From Synanceia verrucosa (Eukaryota > Chordata > Actinopteri > Perciformes > Synanceiidae): a stretch of DNA of 64,000 bases. Below, in pieces: positions 20,026 through 29,518 of this stretch (positions are counted from its first letter, which is position 1; each line of letters starts with the position of its first letter). Location of the stretch: assembly GCA_029721515.1 (NCBI GenBank), contig CM056568.1, positions 930,001 through 994,000 of the forward strand. Reading direction: 5' to 3'. The translations under genes were made by a program, and so were the position numbers. The notes beneath the pieces were generated by a model, which worked only from the letters and a program-made list of their open reading frames with translations, did no database searches and was not told where the DNA came from.

Positions 20026-20784
20026 ATAAATAACACCAAAATAAATCAAAATTTAGACTGAAATTCAAATAAAAACAAAATGTTGTCTGTAGTACAAAAA
20101 CCATGCCAGTTAAAGTACCATTGTTTCAATATCAAATCTAGAACAATACTTTTTTCAATATCTCAATAAGTTAATTTTGTGTAATTTGGGCTTTAATCAT
20201 GGTCAGCTACATTAATTTATTATCATTATTATTGTAATCTCAATAAGTTATTTTCAGTTGATCATGATCAACAGGCACAGGCTGGTTGGTGAGATTAATC
20301 TGACTTTCTGAGTTGGAGATCTGACTTCACAGAGGGTTCTGATTTAAATATTGACTTGAAGCATGGAAGTTCCGACATTCACGGACACACCATGAGTTGG
20401 AAACACAAACACCAGGCTCCCAATGCTGCTGCAATGACATTAATCCTCTGTTTTACTAGAGATGTTTGTCTACTTATGCTGGTAAAGTGGGGAATACAGA
20501 TCAGTCTCTCTATGAATCTGAAGGGGTCCCCCTGTCCATAGAGACATCTGAGAGCATGGCTCACAGACACTTGGGTGTCAGAATCTAGCACCAAAAACTG
20601 ATTATTTTTTTGATTCCCGATAGGAACAGAGCTTTTTGGCCGGTGCTCCAAAAGTATCAAAGTTCGGTACCCAGCCCTAAATATCGCAATACTGTATTGT
20701 CCCACGACTTAAGTATCACAATATATATTGTATCGTGAAGTCCTTGTTAATACCCAACACTAGTTTCCACTAGGAAGGTCAGCG
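20026..20784. other. No gene; hAT-like remnants
   Basis: A segment at 20490-20680 resembles the inverse of 5400-5530 and ends GGTACCCAGCCCTA, a hAT-type right end. Its left end was not found. The sequence between 20685 and 20750 (CAATATATATTGTATCGTG) is similar to other hAT MITE ends. Confidence 0.4.
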
Positions 20785-20922
20785 TAGGGCTGGGTAGCAT
20801 TCACAATGTTTTACACAGTTTAGGTACTGTGTCAGAATTTGGCACCGAAAGATTGACACCCGATAGGATCAAAGCTTTTCAGTCTGTGCTTCAAAAGTAT
20901 CGAATTTCAGGGCCCAGTCCTA
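20785..20922. mobile_element. 138-bp hAT MITE
   Basis: The ends are TAGGGCTGGGTA and GGGCCCAGTCCTA. The flanking 8-mers GGTCAGCG (20777-20784) and GGTCAGTG (20923-20930) differ by one base, matching a hAT target duplication. Confidence 0.75.
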
Positions 20923-21299
20923 GGTCAGTGTGAGATTTACGTCCACTTCTGGTATCCTGGTTCGAGTTAAATATAGCAAAAGTGTAGTTCCAACTGTTCC
21001 AACCAAAAAACATGGATGTCGCTGTGGCCTTACACTGTTGTTTATCAAAGAAGATGTTGCATATTGAACTGCATATCAGCAGACTCAATCCAAGTTGGCG
21101 ATTTCTGAAGGTTCTCACATTCAAAATGGATGTGCTCACAAAGTCAGCTGAATTAAATAAAATAACTAGAAAATCACTCAGAGGGCGCAGAGCTCCGCCA
21201 AGGCAGCATTCTGAGAGAGTGTATCCTCCTGCAAGTCCACAACGCCTAAGAGTGAATGTGTTGATTTTGACGAACCTTGAAACCCACATTTAACACTGT

Positions 21300-21691
21300 G
21301 TTCACATTAATACCACATACTTTGTCACATTTTTTTGATTTTTAAAAAAGACCAAAATACCAGTAAAACTTTGCAAATACAATTTGAAAATTCCAGATAG
21401 TTTGAGACCAGTTGCATTGCTCTAGCTCCTTCCTACATGAAGTTGTGGTTAAAAACACATATTTGACCTTGGTGACCATGACCTTTTACTGATCTTGACC
21501 AAACTGAATCAGTGACATCTGGATTCCTATATTAGTTCATTTACCAAATTAGGTGACGATTGGCTGAAAATTGTACACCATGGAGCGTTCAGAAATATGC
21601 AAAATCCTCCATACATTACCATGTGACCTTTCATTTGACCTTGATGACCTTGAATCAGATCCAGTCACCACCAAAAAGTAATCAGTTTTAA
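21300..21691 (+). mobile_element. RTE-type LINE fragment, 5' piece of a split copy
   Basis: Contains the TGACCTTGGTGACCATGACC and TGACCTTTCATTTGACC stretches typical of RTE-type 3' ends in fish. It stops at TTTTAA where the piggyBac element is inserted, and continues at 24479. The left limit is uncertain. Confidence 0.65.
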
Positions 21692-21912
21692 CCCTCATGC
21701 ACCACTATGGACATTATTGTCCATTTCAACAATTTTTTCCTCTTCATCTGGCCATAATTTTGGCTGTGTTAGTCTATATGGCAAACATTTTTGTAAGAAA
21801 TCCTCTCTCTTGACAAATTTTGAAATTCAAATTTTATTAATTCTGATAGAGCACTAGAACACTGTGAAACAAATTTACTACCCTCTTGTGCCTTTAAGGA
21901 CAACAGATTCAT

Positions 21913-22217
21913 CCATCCACCATCCATCATCATTATCTACCGCTTATCCTCCAGTTATCTATCCAGTTCATCACAGGACACATAGAGACAGACAACCACT
22001 CACACTCACACCTACGGACAATTTAAATTAGACAATTAACCTAATCCCCATGCATGTTTTTGGATGGTGGGAGGAAGCCGGAGTACCAGAGAGAACCCAC
22101 ACAGACATGAGGAGAACCTGTAAACTCCACACAGAAAGGCCTCCAGCCATTAATCGAACCCGGTACCCTCTTGCTGTGAGGCGACAGTGCTAACCACTGC
22201 ACCACCGTGGCGCCCTT
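21913..22217 (-). mobile_element. SINE family A inside piggyBac
   Basis: The minus strand starts GGCGCCACGGTGGTGCAGTG and ends in a GATGGATGGTGG-type tail. The flanks AACAGATTCAT (21902-21912) and AACGGATTCAT (22218-22228) form an 11-bp target duplication with one mismatch. Confidence 0.85.
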
Positions 22218-22355
22218 AACGGATTCATATTTTTTTCAAATTTTTTTTTCTGCATAAATCTCTTAAACAACTTCTGCGCTGCTCAGAACTACCACACATT
22301 CAATCATTTTGAGGATTTTAACCCTTTTAATGCCAGTTTGATTATTTAATGTCAC

Positions 22356-22937
22356 TAGAGCTGTGCGATATTACGATATATATCATAATGCGGTAGAAAA
22401 ATGTCTATCGTACGATATAAGCCTCTGTTGTTTATATCGTAACTTTAACATGTAGCTACTTAGTTAGCTCTGTTGCTATGCTAACATAAACATTACTCTG
22501 GTTGTGGTTTAGATACTCCGTGTAAAGCACAACTCAACGTCGGAATGATGCTGGATAAGCCACATGTATCATGCGAGTTAAAAACGTGTATTGTATGAAG
22601 CATAGAAATAATAGTATGACAGCTAATGTAACCACAGCAACGCTACTGCTTTGTGGTAGCATGTTTACATCACCTGTAAGGACAGGTTTGTGGCAGCAGC
22701 CAAACTGCACAGTAAAAGTAGGCCACAGCGCAAACAAAGCCGGACTTCCGGTCGCTCTCAAAGTAAGCCTTCAGAATAAAAGCATATAAGGGATTACGCC
22801 GCAGAGGAGACAGAGGAGAGCGCAATGGAAATTAAAAACACATCAGAAAAAAATACTATATCGGAATATATATCGTTATCGGGATATAAACTTGGCTATA
22901 CCGGGATATAGAATTTTATCCATATCGCACAGCCCTA
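22356..22937. mobile_element. 582-bp hAT MITE inside piggyBac
   Basis: The ends are TAGAGCTGTGCGATAT and ATATCGCACAGCCCTA. The perfect 8-bp target duplication AATGTCAC lies at 22348-22355 and 22938-22945. It has no transposase. Confidence 0.88.
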
Positions 22938-23422
22938 AATGTCACTGTCGTTTTTTATGAAAAAATACAAAAATTAGTTATTTTCTATAAAACTAATTTT
23001 TGGTGGCTGGGTTTTTTTCAAATCAGTCTTGAATATATTAAAGATTAGCCAAAATATTGACTTTTATGCATTATTAGTTTTTGTGTAGCATCAGACTTAA
23101 AATTTACTACCTCTTGTCCCTTTAAGGACAAAAATGTCCCATTGAGTTCCATTGTAAGCATATATTTTAATCTCACAGCCATTACAAAATATAATCATGC
23201 AATCTGTGATGTTAGGGTTTCATTTTTGAGAAAAAGAGTGGAATTTGTTATTTTTACTGTTCACCATTAAAATTTCCTCCATTATAGGCCTATGCAAAAA
23301 AAAATTAATTCCTTGGTGATAAAACATCTGTAAAATACTGCAGTAATACTATTTCCACTTTTCTAGTGGAACAATTTTTTAATCAGCATCATATTTATCA
23401 ATATTTATTTTACATACTTCCA

Positions 23423-23910
23423 CTACACACCTGCCAAAATCAGGAGTCCAATGTATGCTTTCACATCGGTGTCATCGATATCATTCCAGCACTGCACTAC
23501 GCGTCTTCCATTCAGGTCTGTTATGCTGACAGTAATGTTGATGATATATTGAGTGAAATATAAATCTAAATAGGATTCCACATTGCTGATCCTGCTGATG
23601 GCGTAAAGCATTGGCCCTGGAATCAGGAACATAGCGGGTCGTCTCTGCATTAGTAGGAAACCAGACTTGCCCACTTTTGAAGTCCATTCTGTTGCATTCT
23701 GATCCATTGTGTCTTCTCCACTCTCAGTGGAAAGAACAGGAGAAGATGAAGAGGAAGCAGAATGATCTGACTCCACCACAAAGTCCACATCAGACTCTCC
23801 TTCTGAGGATGTAGATGTTTCATTTTCCAGCATTTCACTGGGAGTTTCAGGCTACATGATCATATCCCGAGCCTCTTCATCGTCATCAAGTTCTACAATA
23901 AGGTTAATCT
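23423..23910 (-). pseudogene. piggyBac transposase N-terminal remnant
   Basis: The frame from 23833 reads an acidic N-terminus (ENETSTSSEGESDVDF) and then the start of the piggyBac transposase fold (GPMLYAISRISNVESYLDL, WNDIDDTDVKAYIGLLILAG). Homology continues upstream of 23833 across a TAG. The catalytic Asp region that should follow is deleted, so the element could move only with help from another copy. Confidence 0.72.
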
Positions 23911-24478
23911 CTCTATTTCAAGGACACTCACACACATGGACACGCACAGGCATGGATGCACGCACGCACAAAAACTAAGGAAAAAAAATTAAAAAAAAAG
24001 GAGCAAATGGCTGATTTTAGTGGTGAACAGTGAACAGTGAAATGACAAACTCCACTATTTTTCTCAAAAATGAAACCCTAACATTACATTGTAATGGCTG
24101 TGAGATTAAAATATATGGTTACAATGGAACTCAATGGGACATTTTTGTCCTTAAAGGGACAAGAGGGTAGTAAATTTTAAATCTAATGCTACACAAAAAC
24201 TAATAATGCATAAAAGTCAATATACATTTTTTGTATTTTTTCATAAAAAACTACAGTGACATTAATAATCAAACTGGCATTAAAAGGGTTAAAATCCTCA
24301 AAATGATTGAATGTTTGGTAGTTTTGAGCAGTGCAGAAGTTGTTTATGAGATTTATACAGAAAAAAAATCTGAAAAAAATATTAATCCATTAAGTTTTTA
24401 CAGCATTTTTTGGAAGTTGACATTTTTGTCCTTAAGGGCACAAGAGGGTAGTAAATTAAACTGATGCCTGAGGGTTAG

Positions 24479-24592
24479 GTTAGGCCACTTCTGACCAATC
24501 CATCAAAATCACGCCATAATTTTTTGAGTTATATTGCAAACCAACATACAACATAAACAGTGAAAACATAACCTCCTTGGTGGAGGTAATAA
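24479..24592 (+). mobile_element. RTE-type LINE 3' tail, second piece
   Basis: Resumes GTTAGGCCACTTC exactly where 21691 stopped. The undisturbed order (GTTTTAAGTTAGGCCACTTC) is visible at 4319-4336. It ends AACCTCCTTGGTGGAGGTAA. Confidence 0.8.
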
Positions 24593-24960
24593 TGATGAGA
24601 ATTAATATATGAGCAGACATGACTGTCAGTTGTGCTGGACTGGCAGGAAGAATAGGGATCGTGTCCACAATGTGTTACTTTCAAAGCACTGGGAAATAAA
24701 ATCCCTGATGACATCTGAAGCATTTAGGTGAAGGAACACTATTGTCACTTTAAGGAGCCTGTGCACTCAAAGCATGTTCCACAGTGAAGAAAAGAGTAAA
24801 ACCTGATGGCAGTAAATCTGTCATCACATTAACATAATGTGATCACTGCCTCATTCTGAGTCTTGTTGTTCGTGTTATCTGGGCACAAGAGTAAAGTATA
24901 ACAGAATTACATATAGCCTCAACTACTAGGCACTCTCACAAAGCATCTCATCACAACAAT
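24593..24960. other. No recognisable gene
   Basis: No coding frame, RNA gene or element end recognised. Confidence 0.5.
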
Positions 24961-24964
24961 CAAA

Positions 24965-25229
24965 ATGTGTGTGTGTGTGTGTATATATAAAATAAAATAT
25001 ATGGATATAAATAGATGATATGTATAGAGATAAATTATATGCATAATATAATAAGAAAATACTATGAAGATTATATATGTATATGTTTACATATATACAC
25101 ATGTGTGTGTGTGTATAAAAGGTAAAATATATAGATATAAATAAATAGATAACATATATATTTCAATTACTAAAATGTGTATATATATGTGTATATATAT
25201 ATATATACACACACATATAAATATATATA

Positions 25230-25275
<46 letters not shown>

Positions 25276-25303
25276 TACACACATACACACACACACACAC
25301 GTG
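24965..25303. repeat. TG/TA/CA microsatellite cluster
   Basis: GTGTGT, TATATA and CACACA tracts with TATAGATATAAATA spacers, partly duplicated (compare 24965-25040 with 25105-25160). Confidence 0.95.
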
Positions 25304-26393
25304 TGTCACCTCTATTATAGATGTTTGATTGCTCTTTACATTACAGTCGAGATGGTGTTGGGGACTCACCAATGTCATCAATATCAAAATATTGTATTAA
25401 GAATTGATTGTAGGTGGGCCACTTATAGGCCGAGGTTACCAGACGGTGTCATACATTTAATAAATATCCTAATTTGATGTGTGAAATGTCGGTGTTAAGC
25501 TAACGAACATAGAATCATACATATTTTGAACTGAATTTGGCGAACAATAGGCTGCCAAGCGGCACGTAGCAGGGGTACATGACAGACTGACTGCGAGCAG
25601 ACTGATAAACCCCAAACAAACGACGTGCTGTCTCTTTCTAATTAACACACTCACAGGCCAACAGTCTTCTTTCAAACACACACGCTTGTCTCACAAAGCT
25701 TTATAATATGCTTATAATATCATGATGCTACGAGCAGGTATGGCTCACCTCTAGAAGCAGCCAGAATGTCAGGGCTATATCAGCCAATGGATTCCTCATA
25801 TCTCCGCCGATGGAGGAGCCAAACTCCGCTTATGATGAAGAGAAAGACGGTGAGGAGATGCTCCTTATCACAATCGGTTATTGGTTGTTGGTTTCATCCC
25901 GCTACGGAAGACATTCAGCGGACAAATGCAGATTTGTGCAGAATCCTTCGAGTGACAGGACGGATAACGACAGTCTAGTATCCAGTCAGACTCACAGATG
26001 GAGGTTTCTGGCATGCTGGGAAACGGGATGAGCCACGCCCCTTTACGAGCTCTCCACAGACCAGCACACAGGCGCATGCGCAGACAAAGGTTTCGTTCTT
26101 ATTCAAATCTGTTGAAATTTGCTTTACATTCATTTTTGTTTCACTGATTATTGGCACATGGTGTTTTTTTTTATTTTATGTCTGTTTCTATACATCAGAA
26201 ATTGACAGTCACATCCATAGTACAAATTGTAAAAACACATTTTATCTAATTATTAATTAATTATTATAATTACTTATGACTTATTTCATTTCATTTGCGA
26301 TTAAACAAACACATTTCTTTTTTATTTCCTACAAATTGTAAATATTATTTTTAGAATGAATAATTTCATTTTTTATTTTTATTTCGTTTTTAA
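25304..26393. other. No recognisable gene
   Basis: Frames of 60-100 codons at 25469-26077 show no family signature and overlap one another on both strands. AT-rich after 26150. Confidence 0.45.
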
Positions 26394-26690
26394 CTCTTTG
26401 AGTGCCAGCCGTTTTTTAAAATTGAAAGTGCCTTGTGCCAGGGTTTTTTTGCTCATTTTGAGTCATATTTCTAGACCCACAGAATATTTTGTACTATGTC
26501 TGAAAGAAGAATGAAATGAAAGAAGAGATGCACTATGTCATCATGAAAAAAACATTTGTTTTTCCCTTGTTCTGTTCTTGTTTTATCTGGAGGAGAGTAG
26601 AGGATTTCACCAAAATCACCACTTTTTGTCCAGAATCCATTTCTTTTGCTCTATAAATACAATCTTCTCCGCTTCAGAGATTGTTATGGC
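26394..26690. mobile_element. piggyBac-type MITE, left part
   Basis: TTAA (26390-26393) precedes CTCTTTGAGTGCCAGCCG. Internal sequence (GTCATATTTCTAGACCCAC, GAATATTTTGTACTATG) matches the MITE at 17294-17728. The right end is missing. Confidence 0.7.
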
Positions 26691-26759
26691 GCCAATGTTT
26701 CCTTTTTACAATGTCAAATTTTATTTTTATGGCCAAAACTGTTAATCTTCTAGCTTCGC

Positions 26760-27010
26760 TGCGTTTGGTTCAGCAGCAGCACAGCAGCCCAAAAGAAGGC
26801 CCTCCAGAGGGTCATCAGCTCAGCCCAACAAATCATCAGCTGTACTCTCCCCACAGTGGAGGAACTACACGGCTCCCGGTGCCTGAAAAGGGCTCAGAAC
26901 ATTACCAGAGACTGCTCCCTCTTCTGGCCACAGTCTGTTTGAGCTGCTGCCATCAGGCAGACGGTACAGGAGCATAAAAGCAAGGACGAACAGATTAAAG
27001 AACAACTTTT
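26760..27010 (+). pseudogene. LINE (Rex1/CR1-like) ORF C-terminal fragment
   Basis: Translation gives KALQRVISSAQQIISCTLPT, then EELHGSRCLKRAQNITRD and AIRQTVQEHKSKDEQIKEQL. These are the C-terminal blocks of fish CR1/Rex1-like LINEs. They lie in more than one frame. Confidence 0.65.
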
Positions 27011-27069
27011 AGCCGATAGCGGTGAAAACCCTGAATGCGGATAAGGGACTGACAAGCAAAGAGAGAGGG

Positions 27070-27270
27070 TGACGATGACACATCTGTCATCGATCGATCT
27101 GTCATCTGCAGATGACACATCTCTGACATGTATATAAAGTCTGTGGTGTGAAGAGTGAACAGGAAAGGTGAGAGGACTGTCCCCTGCGGGGCCTTGCAGT
27201 CTAACGTTCTGTGGTTTACAAGTCAAGTAATCCACAATCAAGGACATCAGGGAAGCGTCCACCTGCATCT
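27070..27270 (-). pseudogene. LINE reverse-transcriptase fragment
   Basis: The minus strand reads VDASLMSLIVDYLTCKPQNV, then RLQGPAGDSPLTFPVHSSHH, similar to the DWLxxRPQ-V...GxPQGxxLSPxLF block of CR1-like RTs. The PQG motif is degraded. Confidence 0.55.
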
Positions 27271-27349
27271 CATCTTAGATTCAATTATGCCACACTCTGC
27301 AAACCAAAATCAAACCAAAATCGAGCTCCCCAAGGTCATCAGATAATAA

Positions 27350-27815
27350 GGTGAATACAATTCTCCAAATACTGGGTGGAGGGTAAGCAGCTTATAAGAT
27401 GCTGATGGAATGTGGAGGGGATGATGGTGTATCAACTATCCTGGGAAAGAGATTTAGGGGTAGCATATCATGAGCAGGAATAGGCTAAGATCTGTAGTAA
27501 ATCCCACATAACATCAAGGGATCTGAGGGTGAGGCTGATGCAATTTAAGTTTTTGCACTGTTTTTTGACCCTGGGTGAGCTTTTCAGGCTTGATTTAAAA
27601 GATTGTGCTATTTGCTAGAAGTGTAATATGGATGAGGGTACACTGGTACATGCCTCATGGTCATGCCCGAAGATTAATTAATACTGGAAGAAGATTCACT
27701 ATTGACAATGTCATAAATAGGTAATTTATATCGGGAGACTGCGATCATGATATGCCGACGGATCATTGGCATTGGCATGGCTCAAGAACTGAAAAAAGAC
27801 TGGTGGCTTGAACCT
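27350..27815 (+). pseudogene. L1-type ORF2 C-terminal remnant
   Basis: From 27537, MQFKFLHCFLTLGELFRLDL then DCAIC-stop-KCNMDEGTLVHA and SWSCPKIN read as the C-terminal cysteine/histidine segment of L1 ORF2, with two in-frame stops. It belongs to a different LINE from the fragments just upstream. Confidence 0.65.
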
Positions 27816-27822
27816 CAACACT

Positions 27823-28262
27823 ATACACTGATCGGGCATAACATTATGACCATTATGTCCTCAGAGTTGATGTTAGAAGCAGGAAAAATGTCCCAGCATC
27901 AGATTTTTCAGGAGTTTGACAACAAGAACTAAACAGTGATGTCTAGAGGACTGGATCAGAGCATCTCCAGACCTGCAGCTCTGGTGGTCTGTTCCTGGTC
28001 TGCAGTGGTCAGGGTCTATCAAAAGTGGTCCAAGGAAGGACCAGTGGTGAACCAGAGACAGGGTCATGAGAGGACAAGGATCACGATGCAGGTGGGGAGT
28101 GAAGGCTGGTCCTGGTGGTCTGATCCAAAAGACCAGAGAAGTTAATGCTGCTGAACATAGAAAGGAGTCACATACCACAGAATAAACCTTCAGGGGTCAG
28201 AGGTCAGGGCTGTTTTGGGAGCAAAAGTGTGACCAACATAATACTAGGCAGGTGGTCATACT
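27823..28262 (+). mobile_element. Tc1-like non-autonomous remnant
   Basis: The left terminus ACTGATCGGGCATAACATTATGACC is a common fish Tc1-like terminus. The right side has its inverse in decayed form (CTAGGCAGGTGGTCATA). The interior includes GACCAGAGAAGTTAATGCTG, a transposase-derived stretch, but no long frame. Confidence 0.55.
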
Positions 28263-28595
28263 TTGAATACTTATTATTTCAAGCCTAAGATTTTTTTGAT
28301 GATTTCAGAGGCTGCAGTTGACTGTTTTTCCACTTTCACTGTATTTGGACAAGGAGGTCCAAGTGGCATAATCCTGGACCTAGGGCCTCTATCACCATGG
28401 AAAGGAAACGTGGCATACGCCAGCATCCACATTCACGTTCTGATTTATCTTGAACTGAGCGTGGAAACTGGTGCTGCTCCAAGTCAACTTCATAGCTGCC
28501 GTATGCAGGGATGGTCCTGGGTGAAGACCCCCACCCCACATCAGTCAGGCATATAAAATTCCCATACAATGCAGTTGAAATAGGTTAACATTAAA

Positions 28596-28675
28596 GCGCA
28601 ATTTGCAGCGATAGCCGGATTCCCTGATGTGATCGGAGCGATTGACTGTGCTCATATTGCAATAAAAGCATTATC
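28596..28675 (+). pseudogene. Harbinger transposase (HARBI1-like) fragment
   Basis: A 26-codon match reads AQFAAIAGFPDVIGAIDCAH then IAIKA. This is the first catalytic Asp block of PIF/Harbinger transposases (FPxVIGAIDCTHI). The flanks do not continue the homology. Confidence 0.65.
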
Positions 28676-28855
28676 TCAGTGTGCAGATTATTTGTGATGC
28701 TCAAATGAATCTGAACGACATTGCTGTGAGGTGGTATGGGCCAATTCATACATCCTAAATAAAAGCAAGGTGGGAACAGGCTGCACGTGGTCATGGTGCA
28801 GGGCAGCTGGAGTAAATATTGACTGGTCATCAGTCTTCTCCCTGACTCATGGTTT

Positions 28856-29518
28856 GCATGTGTGCGTCCCCGATTTGTATTCGCTCACCCATCCAGCTAA
28901 TCAGAACCAGGTGTTCTAATCACTTCCATATCCACAGGTGTATAAAATCAAACACCTAGACATGCAGACTGCTTTTACAAACATTTGTTAAAGAATGGGT
29001 CGCTCTCAGGAGTTCAGTGAATTCCAGCGTGGAACTGTGATAGGATGCCACCTGTGCAACAAATCCAGTCGTGAAATTTCCTCACTAAATATTCCACAGT
29101 CAACTGTCAGCTGTATTATAAGAATGTGGAAGTGTTTGGGAATGACAGCAACTCAGCCATGAAGTGGTAGACCACGTAAACTGAAAAACTGAAACTAAAG
29201 GAGCATAGTGTGAAGAGGTCACCAACTTTCTGCAGAGTCAATCACTACAGACCTCCAAACTTCATGTGGCCTTCAGATTAGCTCAAGAACAGTGCACAGA
29301 GAGCTTCATGGGATGGGTTTCCATGGCCGAGCAGCTGCATCCAAGCCATACATCACCAAGTGCAAAGCGTCGGATGCAGTGGTGTAAATCATGCTACCAC
29401 TGGACTCTAGAGCAGTGGAGACGTGTTCTCTGGAGTGACGAATCACGCTTCTCCATCTGGCAATCTGATGGACGAGTCTGGGTTTGGCGGTTGCCAGGAG
29501 AACGATACTTGTCGGCAG
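28856..29518 (+). mobile_element. Tc1 transposon, 3' part removed by a hAT junction
   Basis: The 5' leader (CAGAACCAGGTGTTCTAATC, then TCCACAGGTGTATAAAATC) and the N-terminal half of the transposase match the family of 18956-20025. Sequence stops after ...CGATACTTGTCGG at 29518 and hAT sequence begins at once. Confidence 0.78.
28995..29518 (+). pseudogene. Tc1 transposase, N-terminal two thirds
   Basis: It starts MGRSQEFSEFQRGTVIGC at 28995. A stop follows after TATQP-like sequence near 29161 (the codon after SAMK is interrupted), and homology resumes with KRRMQWCKSCYHWTLEQW, WSDESRFSIWQSDG and VWRLPGERYL. The first catalytic Asp (WSDES) is kept. The second and third catalytic residues are lost because the copy ends at 29518. 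Confidence 0.8.

Larger units (their letters stand above)
21692..24474. mobile_element. piggyBac element with long inverted ends, itself invaded twice
   Basis: The ends are CCCTCATGCACCA and TGATGCCTGAGGG. The left flank is TTAA (21688-21691) and the right is TTAG (24475-24478), a one-base-decayed TTAA. Sub-terminal sequence forms an imperfect inverted repeat several hundred bases long (for example TACCCTCTTGTGCC at 21880 and its inverse at 24440). A SINE (21913-22217) and a hAT MITE (22356-22937) lie in the left arm. The only coding relic is a transposase N-terminus. Confidence 0.85.
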
